Shown in pieces: positions 36,254 to 45,442 of a stretch of DNA of 64,000 bases (position 1 is its first letter; each line of letters begins with the position of its first letter). Source of the DNA: Arthrobacter sp. CJ23 (GTDB lineage: Bacteria > Actinomycetota > Actinomycetes > Actinomycetales > Micrococcaceae). The stretch covers positions 1,860,001 to 1,924,000 of the forward strand of contig NZ_CP102950.1 of the NCBI RefSeq assembly GCF_024741795.1. Direction: 5' to 3'. Made by a program: the position numbers and the translations under genes. The notes beneath the pieces are model-generated. The model made no database searches and had not been told where the DNA came from. It saw nothing but the letters and a program-made list of their open reading frames with translations.

Positions 36254-36517
36254 GTGAAGAATTTCGAGACGCTGTTCGCAGAACTGAGTGAGAAAGCAGC
36301 GACCCGCCCGGCAGGCTCCCGTACCGTCGCCGAACTGGACTCCGGAATCCACGGCATCGGCAAAAAGGTCGTGGAAGAGGCCGCCGAAGTGTGGATGGCC
36401 GCCGAGTACGAATCCGACGACGCCGCCGCCGAGGAAATCTCCCAGCTGCTCTACCACCTGCAGGTCCTCATGCTCGCCAAGGGCCTCACCCTGGAAGACG
36501 TTTACAAGCATCTCTAG
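36254..36517 (+). CDS. hisE: Phosphoribosyl-ATP diphosphatase
   Basis: 87 residues from GTG 36254, beginning [11 protein letters not shown] as expected for the family. [17 protein letters not shown] and [15 protein letters not shown] carry the acidic MazG-like Mg-binding residues. Second step of histidine synthesis. Standalone, not fused to hisI, which lies 2.6 kb away. First gene of hisE-hisG-hisF. Confidence 0.93.
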   Translation: MKNFETLFAELSEKAATRPAGSRTVAELDSGIHGIGKKVVEEAAEVWMAAEYESDDAAAEEISQLLYHLQVLMLAKGLTLEDVYKHL

Positions 36518-36629
36518 CCACGCCACTCCGCAGTCCGGGGCACCGTCAATCAGACGGGCCGCCGGAGCCGGAGCCCATCGCGTGGCCCGTGTGCCTGAAA
36601 ACCATCATTCCAAACCAGAAAGTTTCCCC

Positions 36630-37490
36630 ATGCTGCGAGTAGCCGTCCCCAACAAGGGATCCCTGTCCGAAGCCGCCTCGGCCATGCTGTCTGAGGCGGG
36701 ATACCGCCAGCGCCGCGACACCCGCGAACTGGTCATGGTCGATCCCGACAACGACATTGAGTTCTTCTTCCTCCGCCCGCGCGACATCGCCGTATACGTC
36801 GGCCAGGGAACCCTCGACGTCGGCATCACCGGCCGGGACCTGCTGCTGGACGCGCAGGTGGAGGCAGAAGAAATGCTTCCACTCGGCTTTGCCGCCTCGA
36901 CGTTCCGTTTCGCCGGCCCCGTGGGCGATTTCTCCGGCGTCGAGCAGCTCGAAGGCAAGCGCCTGGCCACAAGCTACGACGGCCTCCTGCGCGACTACCT
37001 CGCCGAGCGCGGCGTGAACGCGAAGGTGGTCCGCCTGGACGGTGCCGTGGAATCCTCCGTGCGCTTGGGCGTCGCCGACGCGATCGCCGACGTCGTCGAG
37101 ACCGGAAACACCCTCAAGGCAGCCGGCATGGAAATCTTCGGCGAGCCCATCCTCAAATCGGAAGCTGTGCTGATCCGCCGCACCGGTGAGCGCGGTGCCG
37201 CAAACGGCACGGCCAAGGAGATTGAGGTGCTCATCCGCCGCCTGCAGGGCGTCCTCGTGGCACGCCAGTACGTGCTGATGGACTACGACATCCGCAAAGA
37301 GCTCGTCGAAGAGGCTGCCGCACTGACCCCCGGCCTGGAATCGCCCACGGTTTCGCCGCTGCGCGACTCCGACTGGGTTGCCGTCCGCTCCATGGTTCCC
37401 AAGAAGGAAACCAACCGGATCATGGACGAGCTCTACGATCTCGGTGCCCGGGCCATCCTGGTCAGCAGCATCCACGCCTGCCGCATCTGA
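36630..37490 (+). CDS. hisG: ATP phosphoribosyltransferase (long form)
   Basis: 286 residues. First, feedback-regulated step of histidine synthesis. [14 protein letters not shown] at the start, [20 protein letters not shown] and [20 protein letters not shown] (20 residues) are typical. The C-terminal ~90 residues form the histidine-binding domain of the long form, so no hisZ partner is needed. Upstream of hisF by 16 nt. Confidence 0.95.
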   Translation: MLRVAVPNKGSLSEAASAMLSEAGYRQRRDTRELVMVDPDNDIEFFFLRPRDIAVYVGQGTLDVGITGRDLLLDAQVEAEEMLPLGFAASTFRFAGPVGDFSGVEQLEGKRLATSYDGLLRDYLAERGVNAKVVRLDGAVESSVRLGVADAIADVVETGNTLKAAGMEIFGEPILKSEAVLIRRTGERGAANGTAKEIEVLIRRLQGVLVARQYVLMDYDIRKELVEEAAALTPGLESPTVSPLRDSDWVAVRSMVPKKETNRIMDELYDLGARAILVSSIHACRI

Positions 37491-37506
37491 TTTCCAGGAG
37501 AACACC

Positions 37507-38283
37507 ATGGCTGTAGCTGTACGAGTCATCCCGTGCCTCGATGTCGACGCCGGCCGCGTCGTCAAGGGCGTCAACTTCGAGGGCCTTCGCGATGCCGGGG
37601 ACCCGGTGGAGCTGGCACACCGCTATGACAACGCCGGCGCCGACGAACTGACGTTCCTCGACGTCACGGCATCCTCGGGCAACCGCGAAACCACCTTCGA
37701 CGTGGTTCGCCGCACCGCCGAGGAAGTTTTCATTCCCCTGACCGTGGGCGGCGGCGTCCGCGGCGTGGCCGAGGTGGACAAGCTCCTGCGCTTCGGTGCC
37801 GACAAGGCGTCGATCAACACCGCAGCCGTGGCCCGCCCGGACGTCATCGACGAAATCACCCGGCACTTCGGCTCGCAGGTCCTGGTGCTCTCCGTGGATG
37901 CACGCCGCACCCGGCCCGGCTCCGAGCCCACGGCCTCCGGCTTCGAGGTGACCACCCACGGCGGCCGCCAAGGGACCGGCATCGACGCAATCGCCTGGGC
38001 CAAGGAAGCCGCGGACCGTGGCGTGGGCGAGATCCTGCTCAACTCCATTGACGCCGACGGCACCAAGGACGGTTTCGACCTCGAACTGATCCGCCTGGTC
38101 CGTGCGGCCGTCAATATCCCCATCATCGCCTCGGGCGGCGCCGGCGAGCCGGCGCACTTCCCGCCCGCCGTCGAAGCAGGGGCAGACGCCGTCCTGGCCG
38201 CCTCCGTGTTCCACTTCGGCCCGGACGATATGATCTCCCAGGTCAAGACCGCCATCCGCGAAGCAGGCTTCGAGGTCCGCTAG
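37507..38283 (+). CDS. hisF: Imidazole glycerol phosphate synthase cyclase subunit
   Basis: 258 residues, TIM barrel. [19 protein letters not shown] has the first catalytic Asp and VLSVDARRT the second; [11 protein letters not shown] is the mid-barrel signature and IIASGGAGE the phosphate site. The glutaminase partner hisH is not in the window. A strong hairpin ends the unit. Confidence 0.95.
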   Translation: MAVAVRVIPCLDVDAGRVVKGVNFEGLRDAGDPVELAHRYDNAGADELTFLDVTASSGNRETTFDVVRRTAEEVFIPLTVGGGVRGVAEVDKLLRFGADKASINTAAVARPDVIDEITRHFGSQVLVLSVDARRTRPGSEPTASGFEVTTHGGRQGTGIDAIAWAKEAADRGVGEILLNSIDADGTKDGFDLELIRLVRAAVNIPIIASGGAGEPAHFPPAVEAGADAVLAASVFHFGPDDMISQVKTAIREAGFEVR

Positions 38284-38304
38284 TCCCCAGCAGACAACAA
38301 CGCG

Positions 38305-38353
38305 GGGTCACTTACGGCCCATCCGGTGACGGATGATGGGCCGTAAGTGACCC
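38305..38353. terminator. Bidirectional terminator between hisF and the TIGR03085 gene
   Basis: Perfect 19-bp stem (38305-38323/38335-38353) with an 11-nt loop between convergent genes. Confidence 0.8.
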
Positions 38354-38430
38354 TCCCCACCCGCCCCCTATCCTCGCAAGCTCGGACAGGGAACCCGGCG
38401 GGCGTGGGCCCCCGTTGCTTGGTTAAGCGG

Positions 38431-39075
38431 TCAGAGGCCGATGTCGGCCGACTGCAGGAGCGCGACGGCGTCGGGCTGGCCTTCGAAGGTGACCAGCGCC
38501 TGGCGCGTGCGTCCGTGGGCGTGCATGAGCAGTTCGCCCGGCTCGCCGACAATGGCCACCGAAACCGGGGCACGCTTGGCAACATGGCGGGGGCCGGTGG
38601 GACGGACCAGGACAATGCCGAGGTCCACGCCGCGGTACAGGAAGGCCGCACGCTTGATCAGTTCATCCCAAAGGGCGTCAGAATACTCGTCATCGAGTGC
38701 GCGCGGGGCCCAGCGGTCGCCCGCGCGGCGGATGTCCTCCGTGTGGACGAAGTACTCGATGAGATTGGAGGCTTCGTCGAGAGCCTTGATCTTCAGCGGC
38801 GACAAGGCTCCGGGACCGGCGCGGAAGGCGTTCACGATCCCGGCGTAGTCCTCGGCGGTCTTGAGCTTGGCGGCCAGCTTGGCTGTGGCCTTGTCCGAGG
38901 CCTTCCCCAGGCGGGGGATCAGGAGGCCGACGCCCACGGAGGCCTTGCGCTCACGCAGGTAGAGGTGCGCGGCAAGGTCACGGGTCAGCCACCCCTTGCA
39001 GAGCGTGGCAGAGTCAGGACCGGCCGCAAGGAGTGTTTCGGCCAGTACTTCGCGGGAGGGATCGACGAAATGCAT
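38431..39075 (-). CDS. TIGR03085 family protein (DinB/mycothiol-dependent-like fold)
   Basis: 214 residues from ATG 39075; the upstream in-frame GTG at 39114 adds residues atypical of the family. No clear ribosome site is seen before 39075, so the mRNA may be leaderless. [20 protein letters not shown] is the N-terminal signature of the maleylpyruvate-isomerase/DinB-like group, and [12 protein letters not shown] supplies the usual second His region. Such proteins often use mycothiol in actinobacteria, but substrate is unknown. Divergent from hisI. Confidence 0.8.
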   Translation of the reverse strand: MHFVDPSREVLAETLLAAGPDSATLCKGWLTRDLAAHLYLRERKASVGVGLLIPRLGKASDKATAKLAAKLKTAEDYAGIVNAFRAGPGALSPLKIKALDEASNLIEYFVHTEDIRRAGDRWAPRALDDEYSDALWDELIKRAAFLYRGVDLGIVLVRPTGPRHVAKRAPVSVAIVGEPGELLMHAHGRTRQALVTFEGQPDAVALLQSADIGL

Positions 39076-39164
39076 CACTTGTGAAACTAGCACGAGAGGC
39101 CCGCTCTTGCGCACTGGAACCGCCGCAGAGTTTCGCCCCGTTGAAAGGCACTAGACTTGGTCTG

Positions 39165-39599
39165 ATGTCTGAGCAGTCTGCCCCCAGCCCCACTCCCGCC
39201 GCGGAGCTTTCCAGCAACCCCGGAAGCCCGCTTCCCCAGGAGATTGCCGGCGCCCTGAAGCGCGATTCCGCAGGCCTGGTGGCCGCCATCGTCCAGCAGC
39301 ACGATACCAACGAGGTGCTCATGCTCGGCTGGATGGACGATGAAGCGCTGAACCGCACCCTGACCACCGGCCGGGTGACGTTCTACTCGCGCTCCCGCCA
39401 GGAATACTGGCGCAAGGGCGACACGTCCGGGCACGCGCAATTCGTCAAGTCCGTCGCCCTCGACTGCGACGGCGATGCCCTGCTGGTCCGAGTTGACCAG
39501 GTGGGCGCCGCATGCCACACCGGAACCCGGACCTGCTTCGACGGCCGCAGCGTCGACGTCGTCACGGGCCACCGCGAGCAGGCAGGCCAGCGGGACTAG
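39165..39599 (+). CDS. hisI: Phosphoribosyl-AMP cyclohydrolase
   Basis: 144 residues from ATG 39165. Third step of histidine synthesis. [30 protein letters not shown] and [16 protein letters not shown], with the zinc-binding Cys and Asp residues, are all present. The N-terminal ~25 residues are Pro/Ser-rich and not part of the fold. It leads the trp cluster with trpE 57 nt downstream. Confidence 0.95.
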   Translation: MSEQSAPSPTPAAELSSNPGSPLPQEIAGALKRDSAGLVAAIVQQHDTNEVLMLGWMDDEALNRTLTTGRVTFYSRSRQEYWRKGDTSGHAQFVKSVALDCDGDALLVRVDQVGAACHTGTRTCFDGRSVDVVTGHREQAGQRD

Positions 39600-39656
39600 T
39601 CCCCGCACCACATTCACAGATGCACCACCACTGAGCAGAGGCGGAGAAGAATAGCC

Positions 39657-41255
39657 ATGCAGGACCTTGGAATCATCAGCCCGGGCCTGGAAGAGTTCCG
39701 CGAACTCGCCCTCCACAGCCGTGTCATCCCCGTCCGGCTGAAGGTCCTGGCCGACGCAGAGACCCCGATCGGCCTCTACCGGAAGCTGGCCCAGGGCCAG
39801 CCAGGCACGTTCCTCATGGAGTCCGCCGCCGTTGGTGGCGCATGGTCCCGCTATTCGTTCATCGGAGCCCGTTCCCGCGCCACGCTGACCAGCAAGGACG
39901 GCCAAGCGCATTGGATCGGCGAGCCGCCGGTGGGCGTGCCGGTGGACGGCAGCCCCGTGGATGCCGTCCGCGACACCGTTGCCGCGCTGCAGACCAACCG
40001 TTTCGAAGGCCTGCCGCCGTTCACCTCCGGCCTGGTGGGATTCCTGGGTTGGGAAACCGTCCGCCACTGGGAAAAGCTCACCAGCCCGCCCGAGGATGAC
40101 CTGGACCTGCCGGAAATGGCGCTGAACCTGGTCACCGACATGGCCGTGCACGACAACATGGACGGCACTGTCCTGCTGATCGCGAACGCCATCAACTTCG
40201 ACAACAGCTCCGAGCGGGTCGATGACGCCTGGCATGATGCCGTGGCCCGCGTGAAGGCCCTGCTCGAACAGGTGAGCACGCCCGTGGCCCAGCCCGTCTC
40301 CGTGCTGGAAACGGCCGCCGTCGACTTTGCCTCCAGCGTCCAGGAACGCTGGGACGAGGACAAGTACATGGCCGCCCTGGACCGCGGCAAGGAAGCGATC
40401 GTGGACGGCGAAGTCTTCCAGGTGGTCATCTCGCGCCGCTTCGAAATGGAATGCGGCGCCGACCCGCTGGACGTGTATCGCGTGCTGCGCAACACCAACC
40501 CGAGCCCGTACATGTACATCTTCAGCCTCGAGGACGCCGCGGGCCGCGAGTACTCGATCGTTGGCTCGTCCCCGGAAGCCCTTGTCACCGTGCACGGCGA
40601 CGAGGTCATCACGCACCCCATCGCCGGTTCGCGCCCGCGCGGCAAGACCGTGGAGGCCGACAAGGCCCTGGCCACGGAACTGCTCGCCGACCAAAAGGAA
40701 CGCGCCGAGCACCTCATGCTGGTGGACCTGTCCCGCAACGACCTCTCCAAGGTCTGCGTTGCCGGGACCGTGGACGTCACGCAGTTCATGGAAGTGGAGC
40801 GTTTCAGCCACATCATGCACCTGGTCTCCACCGTGGTGGGCGAGCTCGCCCCGAAGGCCACGGCCTACGACGTCCTGAAGGCGACGTTCCCGGCCGGCAC
40901 GCTCTCGGGTGCGCCCAAGCCCCGGGCCCTGCGCCTGCTCGACGAACTCGAACCGCACCGCCGCGGCATCTACGGCGGTGTGGTGGGGTACCTCGACTTC
41001 GCCGGGGACATGGACATGGCCATCGCCATCCGCTCCGCCCTGCTCCGCGAAGGCCGGGCCTACGTCCAGGCCGGCGGCGGGATCGTGGCGGACTCGCACA
41101 AACCGTCCGAAGCACTGGAAACCGTCAACAAGGCCGCCGCGCCGCTGCGCGCCGTGCACACGGCAGGCTCGCTGCGCAACATCTCGGCAGACTCCGTGCC
41201 CGCGGCCGGTAGCGCCGCAGCAGGAAACGCCGACGGCGGGACGCCCGCCGAATGA
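39657..41255 (+). CDS. trpE: Anthranilate synthase component I
   Basis: 532 residues. Converts chorismate to anthranilate with ammonia from TrpG. N-terminal tryptophan-feedback region PIGLYRKLAQGQ and FLMESAAVGGAWSRYSFIG; C-terminal chorismate-binding signatures HPIAGSRPRGKT, DLSRNDLSKVC and FPAGTLSGAPK. trpG, trpD and trpF are not in the window and must lie elsewhere. Overlaps the next gene by 4 nt. Confidence 0.95.
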   Translation: MQDLGIISPGLEEFRELALHSRVIPVRLKVLADAETPIGLYRKLAQGQPGTFLMESAAVGGAWSRYSFIGARSRATLTSKDGQAHWIGEPPVGVPVDGSPVDAVRDTVAALQTNRFEGLPPFTSGLVGFLGWETVRHWEKLTSPPEDDLDLPEMALNLVTDMAVHDNMDGTVLLIANAINFDNSSERVDDAWHDAVARVKALLEQVSTPVAQPVSVLETAAVDFASSVQERWDEDKYMAALDRGKEAIVDGEVFQVVISRRFEMECGADPLDVYRVLRNTNPSPYMYIFSLEDAAGREYSIVGSSPEALVTVHGDEVITHPIAGSRPRGKTVEADKALATELLADQKERAEHLMLVDLSRNDLSKVCVAGTVDVTQFMEVERFSHIMHLVSTVVGELAPKATAYDVLKATFPAGTLSGAPKPRALRLLDELEPHRRGIYGGVVGYLDFAGDMDMAIAIRSALLREGRAYVQAGGGIVADSHKPSEALETVNKAAAPLRAVHTAGSLRNISADSVPAAGSAAAGNADGGTPAE

Positions 41256-41857
41256 GCACCGCAACACCCGCAAACCCGGCCGTCCGGCCCCCACGCTGGG
41301 CGCGCAAGTCCACCCTGGTGCTGGTGACGGTGCTCTTGGCCCTCGCGGTCTTCGGTACCACCACGCAGAGCTGGATCGATGTCCGCCTGGACCCGGCCTC
41401 CGCGTCCAGCAGCGATCTCCACGTGCAGGGGAGCAAGGCGGCCACGGCCGTGACGGCTCTGGCGCTGGTGGCCTTGGCCGGCGGCCTGGCAGCCTCCATT
41501 GCCGGCCGGTTCTCGCGGTGGATCATCGCCGCGATCATCGCGCTCTCTGCGGCGGGCATCATCGTAGCGGCTGCCACCGTCCTGGCCGCCCCTCTCGCCG
41601 CGGCACAGGGCTCGATCGCCGCCGCCACCGGGATTTCCGGCGGACAAGCCGCGGCGACCGCAACCGTGTTCCCGCTGCTCGCCGTCGTCGCGGCTTCCTT
41701 GCTGGCAGTGTGCGCCGTGGTCCTCCCACCGGCGGGCCGCCATTGGAAGTCGCGCACCAAGTACGACGTCTCGGCAGGCGCCCGGCAGGCCGGTACCGGC
41801 CCCGTCGATGAAATCGACAGCTGGGACAGCCTTTCGCGTGGGGAAGACCCTACCTAA
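41252..41857 (+). CDS. TIGR02234 family Trp-associated membrane protein
   Basis: 201 residues, four hydrophobic segments: about 22-42, 60-80, 85-110 and 145-165. The family is found inside trp clusters of actinobacteria. The extracytoplasmic loop has TTTQSWIDVRLDP, close to the W-rich loop typical of the family. The function is unknown; a role in tryptophan-related transport or regulation is only guessed from context. Starts within the trpE stop (ATGA overlap). Confidence 0.85.
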   Translation: MSTATPANPAVRPPRWARKSTLVLVTVLLALAVFGTTTQSWIDVRLDPASASSSDLHVQGSKAATAVTALALVALAGGLAASIAGRFSRWIIAAIIALSAAGIIVAAATVLAAPLAAAQGSIAAATGISGGQAAATATVFPLLAVVAASLLAVCAVVLPPAGRHWKSRTKYDVSAGARQAGTGPVDEIDSWDSLSRGEDPT

Positions 41858-41884
41858 CGGCCGACCCGGCAGAGCTTTTGCCGG

Positions 41885-41905
41885 CCCCGCGCAACAAACG
41901 CGGGG
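41885..41905 (+). terminator. Hairpin inside the trp cluster
   Basis: CCCCGCG and CGCGGGG arms with a 7-nt loop, followed by TT only. It lies between the TIGR02234 and HGxxPAAW genes and may cause partial termination, so the cluster may be two transcription units. Confidence 0.5.
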
Positions 41906-41990
41906 TTCCCGGCGCTGACGTCGGACGATGTCCCGGCCGCCGTCAATAAATGGCAGAATGTAAGCAGTATTCGTCTTGAGGAGATTCCAC

Positions 41991-42263
41991 ATGAGCAAAA
42001 CCACAGTGCCCGCTACCCACGCCCCCGTGACCACCGCCAGCCACGCTGACGCGATCGGCCACGGAAACAGCCCGGCAGCCTGGACCTGCGTGATTGTCAT
42101 GCTGGTCGGCGCACTGGTTTCCTCCATCGCCTACGTGATCGCCAGCACCCCGGTCTTCATCGGCGGCCTCGTGGTCATGGTCATCGGCCTGCTGGCCGGC
42201 TGGGCCATGCGCAAGGCCGGCTACGGCGTGGGCGGCAGCAAGCTGAAGAACTCCGGCCACTGA
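41991..42263 (+). CDS. HGxxPAAW family small membrane protein
   Basis: 90 residues from ATG 41991 with GAGGAG upstream. IGHGNSPAAWTCV carries the family-defining HGxxPAAW motif, followed by two transmembrane helices and a basic C-terminus. Function unknown; like the TIGR02234 protein it is typical of actinobacterial trp clusters. The stop lies 2 nt before the trpC start. Confidence 0.85.
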   Translation: MSKTTVPATHAPVTTASHADAIGHGNSPAAWTCVIVMLVGALVSSIAYVIASTPVFIGGLVVMVIGLLAGWAMRKAGYGVGGSKLKNSGH

Positions 42264-42265
42264 CC

Positions 42266-43084
42266 GTGACGGTTCTTGATGACATCATCGTTGGTGTCAG
42301 GGAGGACATGGAGTCCCGCCGCGGCCTGGTTTCCCTCGCGGAACTGAAGGACCGTGCAGCGGCAGCAGCGCCGGCCCTGGATGCCTGGACCGCCCTCGGC
42401 GGCCCCTCGCCGAGCCGGGACGAGCTCAAGGTCATCGCGGAGATCAAGCGCCGCAGCCCGTCCAAGGGAGACCTTGCGTCCATCGCGGACCCGGCGTCCC
42501 TCGCCGTGCAGTACGCCGACGGCGGAGCCTCCGTGATCAGCGTCCTCACCGAACAGCGCCGTTTCGGCGGCAGCCTGGCGGACCTTGACGCGGTGCGCGC
42601 CGCCGTCGGGATCCCCTTGCTCCGCAAGGACTTCACGGTGGACGAGTACCAGATCTGGGAAGCCCGCGCCCACGGCGCGGACCTCATCCTGCTCATCGTT
42701 GCCGCACTCTCCGACGCGCAGCTGAACGAGTTCAGCGCGCTCAGCCACGAACTCGGCATGAACGTCCTGGTGGAGACCCACACGGAAGAGGAAATCGAAC
42801 GTGCCGTTGCCGCGCAGGCGCGCATCATCGGCGTCAACGTCCGCAACCTCAAGACGCTCGACGTCGACCGTTCGCTTTTCGGCTCCCTGGCCGGCCTGAT
42901 TCCTGCCGAGGCAGTGATCGTGGCCGAGTCCGGCGTCCGCGGGGCCGGCGACGTCTCGCACTACGCCGCCGGGGGAGCCAACGCCATCCTGGTGGGGGAG
43001 GCCCTGGTCAGCGACGCCACGCCGCGTGAGCGCATCGCGGAATTCAAGGCAGCCGGCGCAGCGGCCATCGCGGTCAGGAACTGA
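42266..43084 (+). CDS. trpC: Indole-3-glycerol phosphate synthase
   Basis: 272 residues from GTG 42266. TIM barrel; VIAEIKRRSPSKGDL, LLRKDFTVDEYQI and VNVRNLKTLDVD hold the catalytic Lys, Glu and Asn residues. Fifth step of tryptophan synthesis. Immediately follows the HGxxPAAW gene. Confidence 0.95.
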   Translation: MTVLDDIIVGVREDMESRRGLVSLAELKDRAAAAAPALDAWTALGGPSPSRDELKVIAEIKRRSPSKGDLASIADPASLAVQYADGGASVISVLTEQRRFGGSLADLDAVRAAVGIPLLRKDFTVDEYQIWEARAHGADLILLIVAALSDAQLNEFSALSHELGMNVLVETHTEEEIERAVAAQARIIGVNVRNLKTLDVDRSLFGSLAGLIPAEAVIVAESGVRGAGDVSHYAAGGANAILVGEALVSDATPRERIAEFKAAGAAAIAVRN

Positions 43085-43096
43085 CGCGGCACGCAG

Positions 43097-43142
43097 GCAC
43101 GGTGTACGCCAAGCACGGCGTACCTAAGCACGGCGCACGCCA
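43097..43142. repeat. Three imperfect tandem ~15-bp repeats upstream of trpB
   Basis: GCACGGTGTACGCCAA (43097), GCACGGCGTACCTAA (43113) and GCACGGCGCACGCCA (43128), period 15-16 nt, in the only sizeable gap of the trpC-trpB-trpA run. Confidence 0.75.
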
Positions 43143-43179
43143 CGAGGCAGCCCGGACATTGATGCCCGCGGCTGCCTCG
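43143..43179 (+). promoter_or_regulatory. Hairpin between the trpC-trpB repeats and trpB
   Basis: CGAGGCAGCC (43143-43152) and GGCTGCCTCG (43170-43179), 10-bp stem with 17-nt loop, no T-run. It may be a processing site, an attenuator or an mRNA-stabilising element. Confidence 0.4.
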
Positions 43180-43220
43180 CGGCAACTGGAACTTATTCGA
43201 TCGATAACTGGAACAGGACG

Positions 43221-44609
43221 GTGAGACTGATGGTGGACGCGCCAACAGCCAACTCGGAAGAGAATGCGGCCGACGCATTCCTGCAAGGTGGCGCTTCGCT
43301 GCGGAACGCCGCGGGCCCGTACTTCGGCAGCTACGGCGGCCGTTGGATGCCCGAGTCCCTCATCGCGGCCCTCGACGAAGTCCAGGACACCTTCGAGAAG
43401 GCCAAGGCCGACCCCGGGTTCCTCGCCCAGCTCAAGGACCTGAACAAGAACTACTCGGGCCGCCCCTCCCTGCTCACCGAGGCCAAGCGCTTCTCCGAGC
43501 ACGCCGGCGGGGCCCGGATCTTCCTCAAGCGCGAAGACCTCAACCACACCGGCTCGCACAAGATCAACAACGTCCTGGGCCAGGCCCTGCTGGCCAAGCG
43601 CATGGGCAAGACCCGCGTCATCGCCGAAACCGGCGCCGGGCAGCACGGCGTGGCCAGCGCCACCGCCGCCGCCCTGCTGGGCCTCGAATGCGTGGTCTAC
43701 ATGGGTGCCGAGGACTGCCGCCGGCAGGCACTGAACGTGGCCCGCATGCAGCTCCTGGGCGCCACCGTGGTTCCCGTGACCAACGGATCCCAGACGCTCA
43801 AGGACGCCATCAACGACGCCCTGCGCGATTGGGTTTCCAACGTGGAGAACACCCACTACCTGCTCGGCACCGCGGCCGGAGCCCACCCGTTCCCGGCCAT
43901 GGTCCGCTTCTTCCACGAGGTCATCGGGGAGGAAGCCCGCGCCCAGATCCTCGAGCAGACCGGCAAGCTGCCTGACGCCGTCTGCGCCTGCATCGGCGGC
44001 GGCTCGAACGCCATCGGCATCTTCCACAGCTTCCTGGACGACGCCTCCGTGAAGATCTACGGCTTCGAGGCCGGCGGCGACGGCGTCGACACCGGCCGCC
44101 ACGCCGCAGCCATCACCCTCGGCCGCCCCGGCGTGCTGCACGGCGCCCGTTCCTACCTCATGCAGGACGAGGACGGCCAGACCATCGAATCGCACTCGAT
44201 TTCGGCCGGCCTGGACTACCCGAGCGTGGGCCCCGAGCACTCCTACCTCGCCGACATCGGCCGCGTCACCTACGAGCCCATCACGGACACCGAGGCCATG
44301 GACGCGTTCCGCCTCCTGTGCCGCACCGAGGGCATCATCCCGGCCATTGAGTCCTCGCACGCCCTGGCCGGCGCCATCAAGGTGGGCCAGCGCCTCACCG
44401 AGGGCAAGGCCACGCCGTCGGACACCATCGTCATCGTGAACCTCTCCGGCCGCGGCGACAAGGACGTCGAGACGGCGGCGGCCTGGTTCGAAATGCTGGA
44501 CGAGGACGGCAACGTCAAGGGCACCACCCTCTCCACCCGCAAGCCCAAGGGCCCGGCAGAGCGCGCGGCGGAAGCCGGCGCCGCAGACGTCAACGAGGAC
44601 CAGAACTGA
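43221..44609 (+). CDS. trpB: Tryptophan synthase beta chain
   Basis: 462 residues if GTG 43221 is used; ATG 43230 is nearly as good because GGTGAG lies just before it. Condenses indole with serine, PLP-dependent. PLP Lys in [24 protein letters not shown] and [12 protein letters not shown] are present. A C-terminal extension of ~35 residues rich in Lys/Ala exceeds the usual length. Overlaps trpA by 1 nt. Confidence 0.95.
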   Translation: MRLMVDAPTANSEENAADAFLQGGASLRNAAGPYFGSYGGRWMPESLIAALDEVQDTFEKAKADPGFLAQLKDLNKNYSGRPSLLTEAKRFSEHAGGARIFLKREDLNHTGSHKINNVLGQALLAKRMGKTRVIAETGAGQHGVASATAAALLGLECVVYMGAEDCRRQALNVARMQLLGATVVPVTNGSQTLKDAINDALRDWVSNVENTHYLLGTAAGAHPFPAMVRFFHEVIGEEARAQILEQTGKLPDAVCACIGGGSNAIGIFHSFLDDASVKIYGFEAGGDGVDTGRHAAAITLGRPGVLHGARSYLMQDEDGQTIESHSISAGLDYPSVGPEHSYLADIGRVTYEPITDTEAMDAFRLLCRTEGIIPAIESSHALAGAIKVGQRLTEGKATPSDTIVIVNLSGRGDKDVETAAAWFEMLDEDGNVKGTTLSTRKPKGPAERAAEAGAADVNEDQN

Positions 44610-45421
44610 TGACTGAACAGACCACCAGCAAGTCCGCCGCGGCCATCGACCGCGCCAAGGCCCAGGGCCGCGCCGCGCTGATCGGCTACCTTCCGGCCGG
44701 ATACCCCAGCGTGCAGGCAAGCATCGACGCCGGCATCGCCATGGCCCGCAACGGCGCCGACCTCATCGAAATCGGCATCCCGTATTCGGACCCCGTCATG
44801 GACGGCCCCGTCATCCAGGCGGCCACCACCGAGGCGATCGCCAACGGCTTCCGTGTGGCCAGCGTCTTCGACGTGGTGGCCGGCATCACCGCGGCCACCG
44901 ACGCCGCCGTGCTGGTCATGACCTACTGGAACCCCGTCATGCGCATGGGCGTGGACGAATTCTCCCGCCGCCTGGCCGAAGCCGGGGGAGCGGGCCTCAT
45001 CACGCCGGACCTCATCCCCGATGAAGCCTCCGAGTGGTTTGCCGCCTCGGACAAGTATGGCCTGGACCGCGTGTTCCTCGTGGCGCCGTCGTCCACCCCG
45101 GAACGCCTGGCCATGACCGTCAAGGCCAGCCGGGGCTTCGTCTACGCCGTCTCCATCATGGGCGTCACCGGCACCCGCCAGTCCGTCAGCAGCAGCGCCG
45201 AGAAGGTCGTCGCAGACACCCACGCAGCCGGCGCGGAACGCGTCTGCGTCGGCCTGGGCGTCTCCAACGCGGACCACGTCCGCGAGATCGCAGCCTACGC
45301 CGACGGCGTGATCGTCGGCACCGCGCTCGTCGAGGCCATCCGCGACGGCGGCGTGGACGCCGTCGGGCAGCTCACCAAGAACCTCAGCGCCGGCCTCGGC
45401 CGGGCAGCCGCTGACGCCTAG
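44609..45421 (+). CDS. trpA: Tryptophan synthase alpha chain
   Basis: 270 residues. Cleaves indoleglycerol phosphate to indole. EIGIPYSDPVMDGPVIQ holds the catalytic Glu and Asp, and SIMGVTGTRQS the phosphate loop. Lies 21 nt before lgt, which is probably co-transcribed. Confidence 0.95.
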   Translation: MTEQTTSKSAAAIDRAKAQGRAALIGYLPAGYPSVQASIDAGIAMARNGADLIEIGIPYSDPVMDGPVIQAATTEAIANGFRVASVFDVVAGITAATDAAVLVMTYWNPVMRMGVDEFSRRLAEAGGAGLITPDLIPDEASEWFAASDKYGLDRVFLVAPSSTPERLAMTVKASRGFVYAVSIMGVTGTRQSVSSSAEKVVADTHAAGAERVCVGLGVSNADHVREIAAYADGVIVGTALVEAIRDGGVDAVGQLTKNLSAGLGRAAADA

Positions 45422-45442
45422 GAACAAGGAAGAACGCAACCC

